A stretch of DNA of 64,000 nt from Methylomarinum sp. Ch1-1 (GCF_030717995.2 NZ_CP157743.1:868001-932000); one strand, 5' to 3'; shown: positions 26,873 through 37,199, counted from the first letter of the stretch. The notes: generated by a model from the letters alone, not told the origin. Numbers and translations are program-made.

Positions 26873-29800
26873 CTTTTTTTATTATTTTAGGTAAGGTGAA
26901 AATAACCGAACATCCCTGACCAACTTCCGATTCTATCCAGATTTTGCCGCCCCAGTTGTGCACCATTTTTTCGATCAGGCTCAAGCCGATGCCGGTGCCA
27001 TGGGTTTGGTCCTTGGGTTTTAAGGTTTGGAACAATTGAAAGACTTTCTCTTGGTATTTCTTGTCGATGCCCGGTCCGTTATCGGCAATACAAAATTGCC
27101 AGTCGTGAGCCAGTTCTGAACAACTGATATCGATCAGTCCCCGCTCCTTATCATTATATTTGATGGCGTTATCGAGCAAGTTCTGAAAGACTTGATAAAC
27201 CCTGAGCTTTTCCGCCTTTATAACAGGTAATGGCGACTGGATACTAATTTTTATCCTCTCAGGCGGCGAAATCAACTGAATGACTTCGTCGAACACTTCG
27301 CCGGTGTCCACCGTTTCCAGTCTCTCCTTAACTCGACCAACCCGGGAGTATTGTAAAATCCCGTCGATCATGTCATGCATGCGTTTGGCTCTGTCTCTGA
27401 GCAGCGCCATTTGTTCTCGACCGTCTTGGTCGAACTTATCGGCATAATCTTCGGCGATCCAGCCCGATAATTGATTAATCGCTCGTAGCGGCGCCTTCAA
27501 ATCATGGGACACTACATAGGCGAAGTTTTTCAATTCCTCGTTGACATGATTCAGCTCATTGGTTCTTTCCTGCACCCGCCTCTCTAGGTCTTTGTTTAGG
27601 CTTTCGATGGCTTGCTGACTCTGTTTCATTTTCCTGATCAATTGCGTGTTTTGCAAGGCGATCGCCGCTTGCGCCATCAACATCCGGGTCAGCTCGATCT
27701 GTTCACGGGTGAAGACCGACTTGATCAGTTTGTTCTCTAAATATAACACTCCCAGCACGTTTTGCTGAATCAACAGCGGTGTACATAGGATCGACTTCAG
27801 TTGCTGTTGCTGCACGGTCTCGTCGGTAATGAAGTCGCCTTCGGCGCAGGCGTTTTCCAACACCAGCATTTCCCCGGTGCGGTGCACATAGTTGACGATC
27901 GCCCAGCTTAAACTGCCGGTGTCAAAGCCTTGCTCTTGGCTGATTTGCACCTCGACGATATCGCGTTTGCTGCCGCGCGCCACGACTTGCAGATGATGCT
28001 TTTCGGCCAGCAAAAAATAACCGGTCTTGGCGCCTAAACGCTCCATGACCGCCTTCAGTATTGTGCTGAGCAGTAAATTAAAATCGAGCTGTTGAGTGAT
28101 CGCCCGGGTGGCTTGCAGCAGATAATTGACATCGAGCAATTGCGCCAGTGAGCGTTCGGCGCTGTGCTCTTGGTCGCGCAGCGTGAGCGAATATTTTTCC
28201 TGCAATTGCTTGAATTTCACCGCTGCGGAACAACGGCGATAAGCTTTGGCGGCCTGCTGCAAATAATAGCTGGCCTGATCATGCTGATTTTCGATAAACA
28301 GTTGTCCTAGACGCTCCTGCAAATAGCCTTCCAGCAATATGAATTGCTGCGTCGTCGCCAGATCGATCGCGTCCAGGCAATAGCGGCGGCAATTGCTGAA
28401 ATCATTTTGCTGATAGGCTTTTTCCATTTTCATGAATAGAAAATAGGGCTTAAGAATCGGTCCCAATGTCGCCCAGCTTTCCACCTTGTCGACACATTCA
28501 TTCAGCACTTGCCGTTCCGTCGTCGAGATGGAAGGCTGCAAACGCAGATCATTGACATAACGAAACACATACCAGAGCCGGTTAAGGATATTGTCGCTCA
28601 AGCCTCTTAGATAAGGTCGGGCTTGCTCCAAGGCCTCGCTGGCCCTGAGGAAGTCGCCAAGATAATGATAGCTGATGCCTTTCAACGTGTAATAACCGCC
28701 GATCGATACGACATGCTTATCGCGTTCCCATTTCGCCAGCATCGCCTCGATTTGCTCAGGCGTGTAACTGGCGGTTCCGGTCACCATCAGGTCGCTCCAG
28801 CCTGCTATCGCGCTTTGCGCCAACCCCAATGACAATGACAGATTGAATTTTTCCGAGAAAGCGATGCATTGTTCGGCGATGTTATTGACCTGGTCAAGAT
28901 GCTTGCCTTGATGTATGAGGTGCCAGATATACGGGCCGTAGGACAGGCCGGCGTTATATAAATCGCCGCAACCCTTGCCGCGATGGATATTTTTTCGGCA
29001 TTGCTCGATGATATGTTCGGAGCCGCGGCGATTGTGCATATTGGTCCATAAGATGCCGTTGATGCCCTTGGTGGCGCCGAAAGTATCGGGATAGCGCTCG
29101 GACAGCGCCAATCCCAAGTCTTCATAGCGAAACGACCTGTCATATTGGCCTTGGCGCTGTAAATACAGGCCGACCATCGAAAAACCGTAAATAACAGTCT
29201 CATCGACGCCGCCGGCCAGGCAGTTCTGAGTCGATTGTATCGCCGACAAATATAGCTGAGGCACCATGCCGGCCAGATAATAATCGGGAATCAGTTCGCT
29301 GTAGATGCCGGTTTCGATCTTGGTGGCGCGATCGCCGCTAGGGGTGATATCGAGAATCTGTTGCCAGATATCGCGATTGTCGTGATGAATCTGTTCGATA
29401 ATTTCGGCAGATTTCGCCAGCGCCTGTTCATCGTCGTCAGGAATCGCGCGATTGAAGAAACTTAGGCCGCGGTTACCCAATGTTATCGCTTGTTTGAATT
29501 TTCCCATCGAGGACAGGCCGGTGGTTTGCTCATACAGACAATCGACCCGGTCGAGATCGCTTTTCGCCTCTTTGATCAGAATATTCAGAATCTGCTCCGA
29601 TTCCGGTTGGGAGCCCAGCGCCATTTCGGTGCGGGCCAGATATTTATGCAGCGAAAACAAAAAATCATAATGTTCGTCCCAGGATTGATCGGCAAACAGC
29701 TCACGGCTCTGGCGGAAGAAAAAATTGGCATTCTCCATCGCCAGCGCCTTCATCGCCATGATTCCGGCGTGATAATTGAATTCCGCTTCCTGACGACGCT

Positions 29801-32015
29801 GTTGCTCGCTTTGTTGTTCAGGACGACCTTCATAGAGGTGTTCGACGATGCTGAACAGATTTGGCAGGCTTTCCAATTCAGTCTCGGGCGGGATGGCCAT
29901 GATCAGCGCATCGGCGATCTGTTTATGGATGCGGCGTTTAGTCGTCTCATCCATGAAGCTTTCCGAAGCCGCCTGTACCTGATCATGAAAAAACAGGATC
30001 TGTTCTTTTTCTCTGAGCAGGATATTATGGGTAAAGCATGCCGTCAGCGCCTGGTATAAGGCCGGCAATGACATGCCGGCCACCAGCGCCAGTTCGTTGG
30101 CGGCAAAGCGGGCGCCCAGGCAGGCCGCGATCGACAAGAGTCTTCGCGAAACGCTGTCGAGTTTGGCGATTTTATCTTTGAACAAGTCCAGCGCCGACTC
30201 GGGTATCGCGGTATGACGCAGCTGTTCGTCATCCCAGACCCAGACGCCGTCTTCAGCCAAATGCAAATGTCGGTAACTATGCAACCAGCGCAGGCTTTCA
30301 TTGACGAACAACGGATTGCCGGCTGAGGTATGGAAGATGACATCGGCTAATGCTTCTGTCCGGGACGGATAGGTGTTGAGAATATAGGCCGTCATTTGAT
30401 TGACTTCAGGCAAGCCCAGCGCCTGTAGACGGATTTCTTGCAGCGGTCTGTTCGCCCGGTGGATTTTATTGATCAATCCGGTCAGGCGATGACTGGCGTC
30501 CACCTCATTATGTCGATAAGCGCCGATCAGGAACAGATAGGGATATTCCAGCGGATTGTCGAACAGGCGCTCGAGAAAATCGAAGGTGGCGCCGTCGCAC
30601 CATTGCAAATCGTCGATGAATAGGGTCAGCGGGTGTTCCTGGCTGGCCAGGCAGGCGAGGAGCTTGCCGGCCACATCGTTAAAACGGTTGCGTGCTTCCA
30701 CCGGCGGCAAATCGGCCACCTCCGGCTGCGCTCCGATAATCAATTCCAGCTCTGGCGCCAGGTCGATCATTAACTGGCCATTTTCTCCCAGTTGGGCGGC
30801 TATCCTGTTTTTCCAGTACCGTATGCGGCTGCTGTCCTCGGTCAGAAAGGTCTTGATTAGGGCGGTCAATGCCTGAATCAGTGTGCTGTAGGGGATGTGC
30901 TTTTTAAATTGATCGAATTTTCCCGAGCAAAAATAGCCGGCATGGGACACAATCGGCAGTTGCAGTTCCTGTATCAAGCGGGTCTTGCCGATGCCGGACA
31001 AGCCGGAAATCAACGCCGCCCTGAACACGCCGGAGCAAACCTTATGATATTCCTCCAATAATTGCTTTTTCTCTTGGTCGCGGCCGACCATCAACGAGGG
31101 TATCGTGATGCGGTTGCTATAATCCTTCTGTTTCAAAGTAAAACGGCTGATGTGCTGATGCTGCTGCCAATTCTCCAGGCAGTGGCGCAAATCTACGCAT
31201 AAGCCTGATGCGCTCTGATAACGTTTTTCAGGGGCTTTCTTCAGTAATTGGCCGACAATCTTGCTCAGCGTCTTCGGCACGGCCGGGTTGACCTGATGCG
31301 CCGGCTGCGGTGTTTCGGCCAGATGGGAATGGATGATCGTGATCGGGTCGTCAAACAAAAACGGCGGCCTGCCCGTGAGCAGCGCATAAAAAATCATCCC
31401 TAATGAATAGAGATCGGTTGAATAATTGACCGAATGTTTGATGCGTCCGGTCTGTTCCGGCGATAGGTAGGGCAGCGTCTGGATGCGAAAATTTTCATGA
31501 TAGATGAAATGGCTGATCTGGTTGATATCCAGCACCCGGACATCGTCGAGAATCTGGATTTTCAGGCTGTCTGGCTGTATCAGAATATTGCTCGGTTTGA
31601 TGCTCTTGTGGATATGTCCCGCGCGGTGTCTGTGTTCGATTCGTTCAGCGATCGCCAACACGATTTTCAGTATAGTCTCCAGTCCCGGCGTGGCATTGTC
31701 CTCCATCCACTTCATCAGGCTTTGTCCCGGTTGCCAAGGTTGCAACAGACACAACATTTCGCTGTTCGGATGCAGTAATACGGGCACGATCAAGTCCTCC
31801 AACGGCAGTTCCGCCAGATGATCGATCTGCTGTTGCAGGTAAAGCGCCAGCTCATCGCTACAGAATTGGTCATTGATTTTTTTTATGACGACCATGTTAT
31901 CAGATTGACCGAGCGGAGAGGCCTTATACACTTCGGCATGCATACTGCTGCCCAGCCAGTCCTCAATCTGATAATTCAATAATTTTTTGATCAATTTGTA
32001 ATCCTTAACGGGCAA
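26865..32015 (-). CDS. Giant (pseudo)kinase / AAA ATPase / GAF / sensor histidine kinase
   Basis: 1716 residues. Residues 1-285 are a Ser/Thr-kinase fold, but the catalytic loop reads HKSIKPSN (Ser138 where Asp is expected) and the DFG position reads DDV (158-160), so this domain is probably dead. A P-loop ATPase follows with Walker A GLSGIGKT at 338-345. A long TPR-like helical region runs from about 650 to 1290, then a GAF domain (about 1330-1480) and a coiled coil. A HisKA domain with VSHDLKAPLR, and an HATPase with DNAIKYN, ADNGPGID and GTGIGLSL, close the protein. It heads the three-gene operon. Confidence 0.92.
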   Translation of the reverse strand: MPVKDYKLIKKLLNYQIEDWLGSSMHAEVYKASPLGQSDNMVVIKKINDQFCSDELALYLQQQIDHLAELPLEDLIVPVLLHPNSEMLCLLQPWQPGQSLMKWMEDNATPGLETILKIVLAIAERIEHRHRAGHIHKSIKPSNILIQPDSLKIQILDDVRVLDINQISHFIYHENFRIQTLPYLSPEQTGRIKHSVNYSTDLYSLGMIFYALLTGRPPFLFDDPITIIHSHLAETPQPAHQVNPAVPKTLSKIVGQLLKKAPEKRYQSASGLCVDLRHCLENWQQHQHISRFTLKQKDYSNRITIPSLMVGRDQEKKQLLEEYHKVCSGVFRAALISGLSGIGKTRLIQELQLPIVSHAGYFCSGKFDQFKKHIPYSTLIQALTALIKTFLTEDSSRIRYWKNRIAAQLGENGQLMIDLAPELELIIGAQPEVADLPPVEARNRFNDVAGKLLACLASQEHPLTLFIDDLQWCDGATFDFLERLFDNPLEYPYLFLIGAYRHNEVDASHRLTGLINKIHRANRPLQEIRLQALGLPEVNQMTAYILNTYPSRTEALADVIFHTSAGNPLFVNESLRWLHSYRHLHLAEDGVWVWDDEQLRHTAIPESALDLFKDKIAKLDSVSRRLLSIAACLGARFAANELALVAGMSLPALYQALTACFTHNILLREKEQILFFHDQVQAASESFMDETTKRRIHKQIADALIMAIPPETELESLPNLFSIVEHLYEGRPEQQSEQQRRQEAEFNYHAGIMAMKALAMENANFFFRQSRELFADQSWDEHYDFLFSLHKYLARTEMALGSQPESEQILNILIKEAKSDLDRVDCLYEQTTGLSSMGKFKQAITLGNRGLSFFNRAIPDDDEQALAKSAEIIEQIHHDNRDIWQQILDITPSGDRATKIETGIYSELIPDYYLAGMVPQLYLSAIQSTQNCLAGGVDETVIYGFSMVGLYLQRQGQYDRSFRYEDLGLALSERYPDTFGATKGINGILWTNMHNRRGSEHIIEQCRKNIHRGKGCGDLYNAGLSYGPYIWHLIHQGKHLDQVNNIAEQCIAFSEKFNLSLSLGLAQSAIAGWSDLMVTGTASYTPEQIEAMLAKWERDKHVVSIGGYYTLKGISYHYLGDFLRASEALEQARPYLRGLSDNILNRLWYVFRYVNDLRLQPSISTTERQVLNECVDKVESWATLGPILKPYFLFMKMEKAYQQNDFSNCRRYCLDAIDLATTQQFILLEGYLQERLGQLFIENQHDQASYYLQQAAKAYRRCSAAVKFKQLQEKYSLTLRDQEHSAERSLAQLLDVNYLLQATRAITQQLDFNLLLSTILKAVMERLGAKTGYFLLAEKHHLQVVARGSKRDIVEVQISQEQGFDTGSLSWAIVNYVHRTGEMLVLENACAEGDFITDETVQQQQLKSILCTPLLIQQNVLGVLYLENKLIKSVFTREQIELTRMLMAQAAIALQNTQLIRKMKQSQQAIESLNKDLERRVQERTNELNHVNEELKNFAYVVSHDLKAPLRAINQLSGWIAEDYADKFDQDGREQMALLRDRAKRMHDMIDGILQYSRVGRVKERLETVDTGEVFDEVIQLISPPERIKISIQSPLPVIKAEKLRVYQVFQNLLDNAIKYNDKERGLIDISCSELAHDWQFCIADNGPGIDKKYQEKVFQLFQTLKPKDQTHGTGIGLSLIEKMVHNWGGKIWIESEVGQGCSVIFTLPKIIKKDE

Positions 32016-32374
32016 CCATATACTAGCGGACTATAGCATTTATGCTGCTTTCGCGTCATTTCACGGCTATTATTGATTAATGACTACCGTTAAATTGTGC
32101 TATAAACGGCTGATTAAGCGCCCTGAAATAAGTTTGAGCGCATCGAGAGTCCAGCCTAAGCGACAGCGATTAGGTAATCGTATGGCTTTGTTGAAGGCGT
32201 GGGACGCACTCGTCGATCAGAATTGCGCAAATTATAGATTTTTGGTGGTTTTTTTTTCGAGCTGTGGGTGCGGCATCTTACAGAGGACGTACGAACTTTT
32301 TCGAAGTACGTAAGGTATGTAGAAATCAACCTCAATTCCAACAGAAACAGCTTCGGCGCAGTATTGTGACCACT

Positions 32375-34231
32375 ATGAAACCGGATTTAGTTCCACAGAA
32401 CCGCGACATGATAATCAGCAGAGAGCAGAGTAATGCTTTGTTGAAAATACAGCGAGATATCATGGAGCGGTTGACGTTAGGCGCCGACCATCAGAGCATA
32501 CTGGATGCCTTATGCAAAACTGCGGAAGACATGTCTGCAGGTGCGGTCGCTTCGGTCATGGTGTTCGATGAAAGCCGCAGTTTTCTGAAAGTGCTGGCCG
32601 CCCCCTCGATGCCAGCCGATGCGATTAGTGCGTTAAACGGCCTGATTCCAGGGCCGCAGGCGGGGTCTTGCGGGACCGCGGTTTATTGCAATGAACCGCA
32701 ATACGTCTGCAATACCAGTGACGATCCGCGTTGGAGTAAACTGCGCCAATTCGCCTTCGATTTCAATATTTGCGCTTGCTGGTCTAACCCGGTTCGGATC
32801 AATGAACAGGAGCCGATTGGTTCATTCGCGCTGTCTAATTTTGAGCCCGGTCAGCCTTCAGAATTCCTCAGGCGTTTGCTAGAAACATGCGCCTATATTG
32901 CCGGCATCGTGATCAAAAGGCAGCGCGAAGAATCCCAGTTATGGAAGCTGGCGCATTACGATCCATTAACCGACCTGCCCAATCGTTCCTTCTTTAATAA
33001 TCATCTGGAGTACGCCATTCAGATCGCCAGGCGCACCCGGCAAAAATTGGCGCTGTTGTTTCTGGATCTGGATAAATTTAAGGATATCAACGACACCCAG
33101 GGTCATGAAGCCGGAGATCGGGTATTACAATATATCGCCCAAAGCATCGAATCGTGTTTACGCAAAGGCGATACATTTGCTCGGTTGGGCGGCGATGAAT
33201 TTGTCGTGCTGATCGAAAATCTCAATGATACCGAACTGGTCACCCATATCTGCGAAAAAATAAACAACTCTTTTAAGTCCAAATTTACCCTCAACGACAT
33301 CGATTATCCCCTGTCCGTCAGCATCGGCGTCAGTATTTTTCCCGATAATGGGGAAACGGCGCAGATATTGTTACGCAATGCCGATACGGCGATGTATGCC
33401 GCCAAAAAACAGGGTCTAGGTCGCTACCAGTTTTATCAGGAGGCGTTAACACAAACGGTGACTGATCGCCTGCAATTGACCGCCGAAATACGTCAGGCCC
33501 TGGTCCAGCAGGATTTCGTCATCCATTATCAGCCGCAATATTGTCATGACAACGATAAAATCGTCGGCGCCGAAGCCTTGGTCCGGTGGCGACATGCGGA
33601 CAAGGGCATGATTCCTCCGGCCGAGTTTATTCCCGTTGCCGAACAATCGGATTTAATCAATGAATTGGGGATCTATGTCCTGAAAACCGCCTGTCAACAA
33701 TGCCTGGCATGGTGGAAACGGGGGCTGCCCCGCTTTTCCCTGGCTGTCAATCTGTCGGTCAATCAGTTGCGCCCCGGCGTAGCCGCCGAGTTTCAAGCGT
33801 TGTTGATGGAAATCGGTTTTCCATTAGCCAATTTGGAACTGGAAGTGACCGAAAGCCTGATCATGAAATACGAAGATTTAAGCGAGTTGAAGGCCCTGCA
33901 AGCATTGGGCATCGCGATCGCGATGGACGATTTCGGCATCGGTCATTCGTCATTGGCCCAACTCAAACATCTGCCCATTTCCAAACTTAAAATCGATCGC
34001 TCCTTCATCAAGGATATTCCCGCTGCCGACAATGATATGCTGATCGCCTCAACAATCATCAGCATGGGCCATAGCATGGGTTTGAAAATAGTCGCTGAAG
34101 GCGTTGAAACAGCCGCACAGAAATCGTTTCTGGCTGAAAAGGGTTGTGATTTATTGCAGGGATATTTACTCAGCAAGCCTTTGCCGGCCGAAGAATTTGA
34201 GCGCTTGTTGCTTGCTCGGCAACAAGCCTAA
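32375..34231 (+). CDS. GAF-GGDEF-EAL c-di-GMP turnover protein
   Basis: About 618 residues from ATG 32375, with an N-terminal GAF domain (PGPQAGSCGTAVYCNEP is typical). An intact GGDEF (RLGGDEFVVLIE) and an intact EAL (VGAEALVRWRH, with NLSVNQL, EVTES, DDFGIGHSSL and KIVAEGVE) follow. Both catalytic sets look complete. An ATG at 32408 is an alternative start; the frame runs up to 32264 but that part is not family-like. It is divergent from the giant kinase gene. The 358-bp interval between them shows no recognised site. Confidence 0.93.
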   Translation: MKPDLVPQNRDMIISREQSNALLKIQRDIMERLTLGADHQSILDALCKTAEDMSAGAVASVMVFDESRSFLKVLAAPSMPADAISALNGLIPGPQAGSCGTAVYCNEPQYVCNTSDDPRWSKLRQFAFDFNICACWSNPVRINEQEPIGSFALSNFEPGQPSEFLRRLLETCAYIAGIVIKRQREESQLWKLAHYDPLTDLPNRSFFNNHLEYAIQIARRTRQKLALLFLDLDKFKDINDTQGHEAGDRVLQYIAQSIESCLRKGDTFARLGGDEFVVLIENLNDTELVTHICEKINNSFKSKFTLNDIDYPLSVSIGVSIFPDNGETAQILLRNADTAMYAAKKQGLGRYQFYQEALTQTVTDRLQLTAEIRQALVQQDFVIHYQPQYCHDNDKIVGAEALVRWRHADKGMIPPAEFIPVAEQSDLINELGIYVLKTACQQCLAWWKRGLPRFSLAVNLSVNQLRPGVAAEFQALLMEIGFPLANLELEVTESLIMKYEDLSELKALQALGIAIAMDDFGIGHSSLAQLKHLPISKLKIDRSFIKDIPAADNDMLIASTIISMGHSMGLKIVAEGVETAAQKSFLAEKGCDLLQGYLLSKPLPAEEFERLLLARQQA

Positions 34232-34246
34232 GATTAAGATTTTCTT

Positions 34247-34269
34247 TTCGCGCCGAGGGCGACGCTCCT
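34247..34269. repeat. Dispersed unit shared with 19576
   Basis: ttcgcgccgagggcgacgct and the next bases match 19576-19598 with one mismatch in 23. It lies just after the GAF-GGDEF-EAL stop. No function can be assigned; it is probably a fragment of a host dispersed repeat. Confidence 0.5.
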
Positions 34270-34384
34270 CGGTGTGATTGATTTTATTCTCCTAGCGCCC
34301 TTGCGTAGTAGCCCCAAACGGTCCGTATAACGGTTGCAGACACTCATTGTTCTGATGGCCGGGGGAGGGGTATCGCCTCGATCT

Positions 34385-34942
34385 TCAACCGAACATCTCT
34401 GTGGTATAACGATACACCTTGATCGCATCGGACCAATAATCCGCCGGCAAGCCGGCCTTGTTTTTCAAATGGCGAAGAAATTGTTTTTTATCAGGCAAGG
34501 TTTCCCATACCGACGGTAAAAAGGTTCCGCGCTGGGAGCCTTCTTGCAGAATCAGGCCGTCTATATGGGGGCGAATCTGATCAAGCAGCTCCTGTTCGGA
34601 AGCGAAATGGATAGGCTCAGGCTCACCCAATATCGAAATATGAATGTCCAGTTCGTCTATCTCGTTTTTTTCCACCGGCGGAAACCGAGGGTCCTTAAAG
34701 GCGGCGGAAAATGCATTTTCCACCACGTCTTCAACCAGAGGAAGCACCGCTTCCAGCATGCCGATACAACCACGCAACCGCCCCCTCTTCTCCAGGGTGA
34801 CGAAGGTTGCCCCGGGCTTGACGAGCTCTGGGGGATAATCACGTAAATCGACACCGAGCGGATGACCGGTCTTATAGCCGTTTTCGATCGATTGTCGGGC
34901 CAATTTCAATAACACTTCCTGTTGCCTTTTATTCAATGACAT
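34385..34942 (-). CDS. amrA: AmmeMemoRadiSam system protein A (AMMECR1 family)
   Basis: A 185-residue AMMECR1-domain protein with the signature RGRLRGCIGMLE, then AFKDPRFPPV and LDIHISILGEPEPI. It belongs to a conserved trio with a Memo-family protein and a radical SAM enzyme whose pathway is still not defined. ATG 34942 is preferred; it overlaps the amrB end by 14 nt. A longer in-frame start at 34987 would only copy the amrB tail. Confidence 0.92.
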   Translation of the reverse strand: MSLNKRQQEVLLKLARQSIENGYKTGHPLGVDLRDYPPELVKPGATFVTLEKRGRLRGCIGMLEAVLPLVEDVVENAFSAAFKDPRFPPVEKNEIDELDIHISILGEPEPIHFASEQELLDQIRPHIDGLILQEGSQRGTFLPSVWETLPDKKQFLRHLKNKAGLPADYWSDAIKVYRYTTEMFG

Positions 34943-35717
34943 AAGCGCCATATCCGACCACTCGGGATTTATCGCCCGCGGTGTCACCAGAATTTCTCAA
35001 ATCCACGTTTGTGACTTTTAAGCCATGTTTTCGAGCATAAGCCAGCAGACCGCTGATGGGCACCCTGCCGCAGGCCGAATCAAAATCCAATTTTTCGTAC
35101 TGCAAGGCTTGAATGTTATCGGTGGTCTGTTGATCCAGCTCTTTAGCCGTTGCGTAATTATGATAATGGCTTAAATCGGAACTGATCACGATCAGCGTTT
35201 CCGGGCCATTCCAAACCTTTTCCAATAACTGGGATACTTGTTCGGCGTTGGCGTCACCGGCAACCAATGGCAATAGCTTAAATTCGCCTAACATTTCCTG
35301 CAGAAAAGGCAGTTGAACTTCCAGGCTATGTTCTAGATTATGGGCCTGATCCAGATAATCGACAAAGGGCAGGTTAAGCAGTTGATCTCTGCTTTCTGTA
35401 TCGATGTCGATATTACCCAACGGTGTCGCGAATTGGTCCGCATGACAGACGGCCAGGCCACTGAAGCCGACACGGTGAGAAGGTCCGATCAGCACGATCC
35501 TGGAAATGAGTCCGGCCGCCGACTTCAATCTCGCATAAGCGGAGGCCGCGATCTGTCCGGAATAGATGTAGCCGGCATGCGGGACAATAATAGCCTTGGG
35601 CGCCTTCTCGGTGGGCTTTACCTCTTCCAGATAGCGGTCGACCATGGCCTGTAATTGCACCGGGTTGGCCGGGTAGAAAGAGCCTGCGACGGCGGGTTGA
35701 CGAATAATAGGAGACAT
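34929..35717 (-). CDS. amrB: AmmeMemoRadiSam system protein B (Memo family)
   Basis: A 262-residue Memo-like protein, structurally related to class III extradiol dioxygenases. The metal-type His residues are seen in VPHAGYIYSG, GPSHRVGFSG and NLEHSLEVQLPFLQ, and the Cys in DFDSACGR is conserved. ATG 35717 follows a GAGGTG site; a GTG two codons earlier is less likely. It is divergent from the radical SAM gene by 67 bp. Confidence 0.93.
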   Translation of the reverse strand: MSPIIRQPAVAGSFYPANPVQLQAMVDRYLEEVKPTEKAPKAIIVPHAGYIYSGQIAASAYARLKSAAGLISRIVLIGPSHRVGFSGLAVCHADQFATPLGNIDIDTESRDQLLNLPFVDYLDQAHNLEHSLEVQLPFLQEMLGEFKLLPLVAGDANAEQVSQLLEKVWNGPETLIVISSDLSHYHNYATAKELDQQTTDNIQALQYEKLDFDSACGRVPISGLLAYARKHGLKVTNVDLRNSGDTAGDKSRVVGYGAYVIE

Positions 35718-35784
35718 ATGCACCTCACTGATTTAATCTATAGTAAAGTTATAGGCAGTTTCGAGTAAATTACAAGGGACGACT

Positions 35785-36870
35785 ATGAGCACATTAATCG
35801 ACGACAACACGGTAAGCACTCGCTACTGGCATGCGCTGGATGACGGTCGTATCCAATGCGATTTATGTCCACGCTTTTGTAAGTTACACGATGGACAGCG
35901 AGGACTGTGTTTTGTTCGACAGAATCTGAATCAACAAATCGTCATGACCAGCTACGGTCGTTCCAGTGGCTTTTGTGTAGACCCCATCGAGAAGAAACCG
36001 CTCAATCATTTTTATCCTGGCAGTGCCGTTTTTTCCTTCGGCACCGCAGGTTGCAATCTAGCCTGCAAATTTTGTCAGAACTGGGATATCAGTAAATCAA
36101 GAGAAATGGATTCGTTGATGAGCGAGGCGTCGCCGGAAGCCATCGCCAAGGCGGCGTCCGAATATGGCTGTAAGAGTGTCGCTTACACCTATAACGATCC
36201 GGTGATTTTCCACGAATATGCGATCGATACGGCGCTGGCTTGTCGGGAGCGGGGCGTTAAATCGGTCGCCGTTTCGGCCGGCTATGTCTGCGCCGAACCA
36301 CGGGCCGAGTTTTATCGGGTTATGGACGCCGCCAATATCGATTTGAAGGCGTTTACCGAGGCGTTTTACCGTAAAATCACCGGCTCCCATCTGCAGCCGG
36401 TGCTGGAAACGCTGCAATATATCAAGCACGAAACCGATGTCTGGTTGGAGCTGACGACGCTGATCATTCCCGGGGAAAATGATTCCGAGCAGGAGTTGCA
36501 GCGGATGACTCAATGGGTGGTTGAACATCTCGGTCCCGATGTGCCGATGCATTTTTCCGCCTTCCATCCCGACTGGAAAATGCTCGACAAACCTCACACT
36601 CCGACTCGTTCATTGTTGATGGCGCGGGACATTGCATTAACAAACGGCGTCCATTACGCCTATGTCGGCAATGTTCATCATAAGGAGGCGGACAGCACTT
36701 ACTGTCACCATTGCGGTAATTTGTTGATCGGTCGGGATTGGTACGAGCTGTCCGAATGGCGGCTGGACGCCGATGGTTGTTGCAAGCAATGCGGCGCTCG
36801 TTGCGCCGGCGTGTTCGACCCCAAACCTGGCAATTGGGGATCGAGAAGACAGGGAGTCAGGATGCCCTGA
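35785..36870 (+). CDS. amrS: AmmeMemoRadiSam system radical SAM enzyme
   Basis: 361 residues. The cluster motif CNLACKFCQNW gives CxxxCxxC for the [4Fe-4S] cluster. The N-terminus has CDLCPRFCKLHDGQRGLCFVR, and the C-terminus has extra Cys pairs (CHHCG, CKQCGARC) that may bind a second metal centre. The protein is related to pyruvate formate-lyase activating enzymes but of the AmmeMemoRadiSam clade, supported by the adjacent amrA and amrB. The chemistry is unknown. Confidence 0.94.
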   Translation: MSTLIDDNTVSTRYWHALDDGRIQCDLCPRFCKLHDGQRGLCFVRQNLNQQIVMTSYGRSSGFCVDPIEKKPLNHFYPGSAVFSFGTAGCNLACKFCQNWDISKSREMDSLMSEASPEAIAKAASEYGCKSVAYTYNDPVIFHEYAIDTALACRERGVKSVAVSAGYVCAEPRAEFYRVMDAANIDLKAFTEAFYRKITGSHLQPVLETLQYIKHETDVWLELTTLIIPGENDSEQELQRMTQWVVEHLGPDVPMHFSAFHPDWKMLDKPHTPTRSLLMARDIALTNGVHYAYVGNVHHKEADSTYCHHCGNLLIGRDWYELSEWRLDADGCCKQCGARCAGVFDPKPGNWGSRRQGVRMP

Positions 36871-36980
36871 GTACTCGGTTAGCGCAGATATGCGGAGATC
36901 GCATCACAGGGATTGGCGATTGAAAGTTGGCATTGTCATCTTTCTTTAACATGAACTGTTGATAATGAACTTTTGAAAAA

Positions 36981-37199
36981 ATGACAGAGTCCCATAAACA
37001 AGTAAACTCTTGTAATGATATGCAAAAGCTTATGAACAGAGAAAGCCAAATAGATAGTGAATTTTTGGGTGCCGACACCGGAGTAAGCCCTGAAGTGATC
37101 GATTTTCTTATCGCTCCGAACAGGGCTGAAAAAGCAGAAAAGCCGGCAAATTTAAACGCGACCGGTCTGGATGAATACGAGCAGGCCATGGTCGTTTAA
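36981..37199 (+). CDS. Small hypothetical protein
   Basis: 72 residues, hydrophilic, with an acidic middle and no transmembrane segment or motif I recognise. A weak upstream ribosome-binding site is its main weakness. It is followed 12 nt later by a small membrane protein gene on the same strand, suggesting a two-gene unit. Confidence 0.45.
   Translation: MTESHKQVNSCNDMQKLMNRESQIDSEFLGADTGVSPEVIDFLIAPNRAEKAEKPANLNATGLDEYEQAMVV

Noticed and set aside
32080-32313. 77-codon open frame between the giant kinase and GAF-GGDEF-EAL genes
   Set aside because: No motif or ribosome-binding site; it lies in the probable divergent promoter region.
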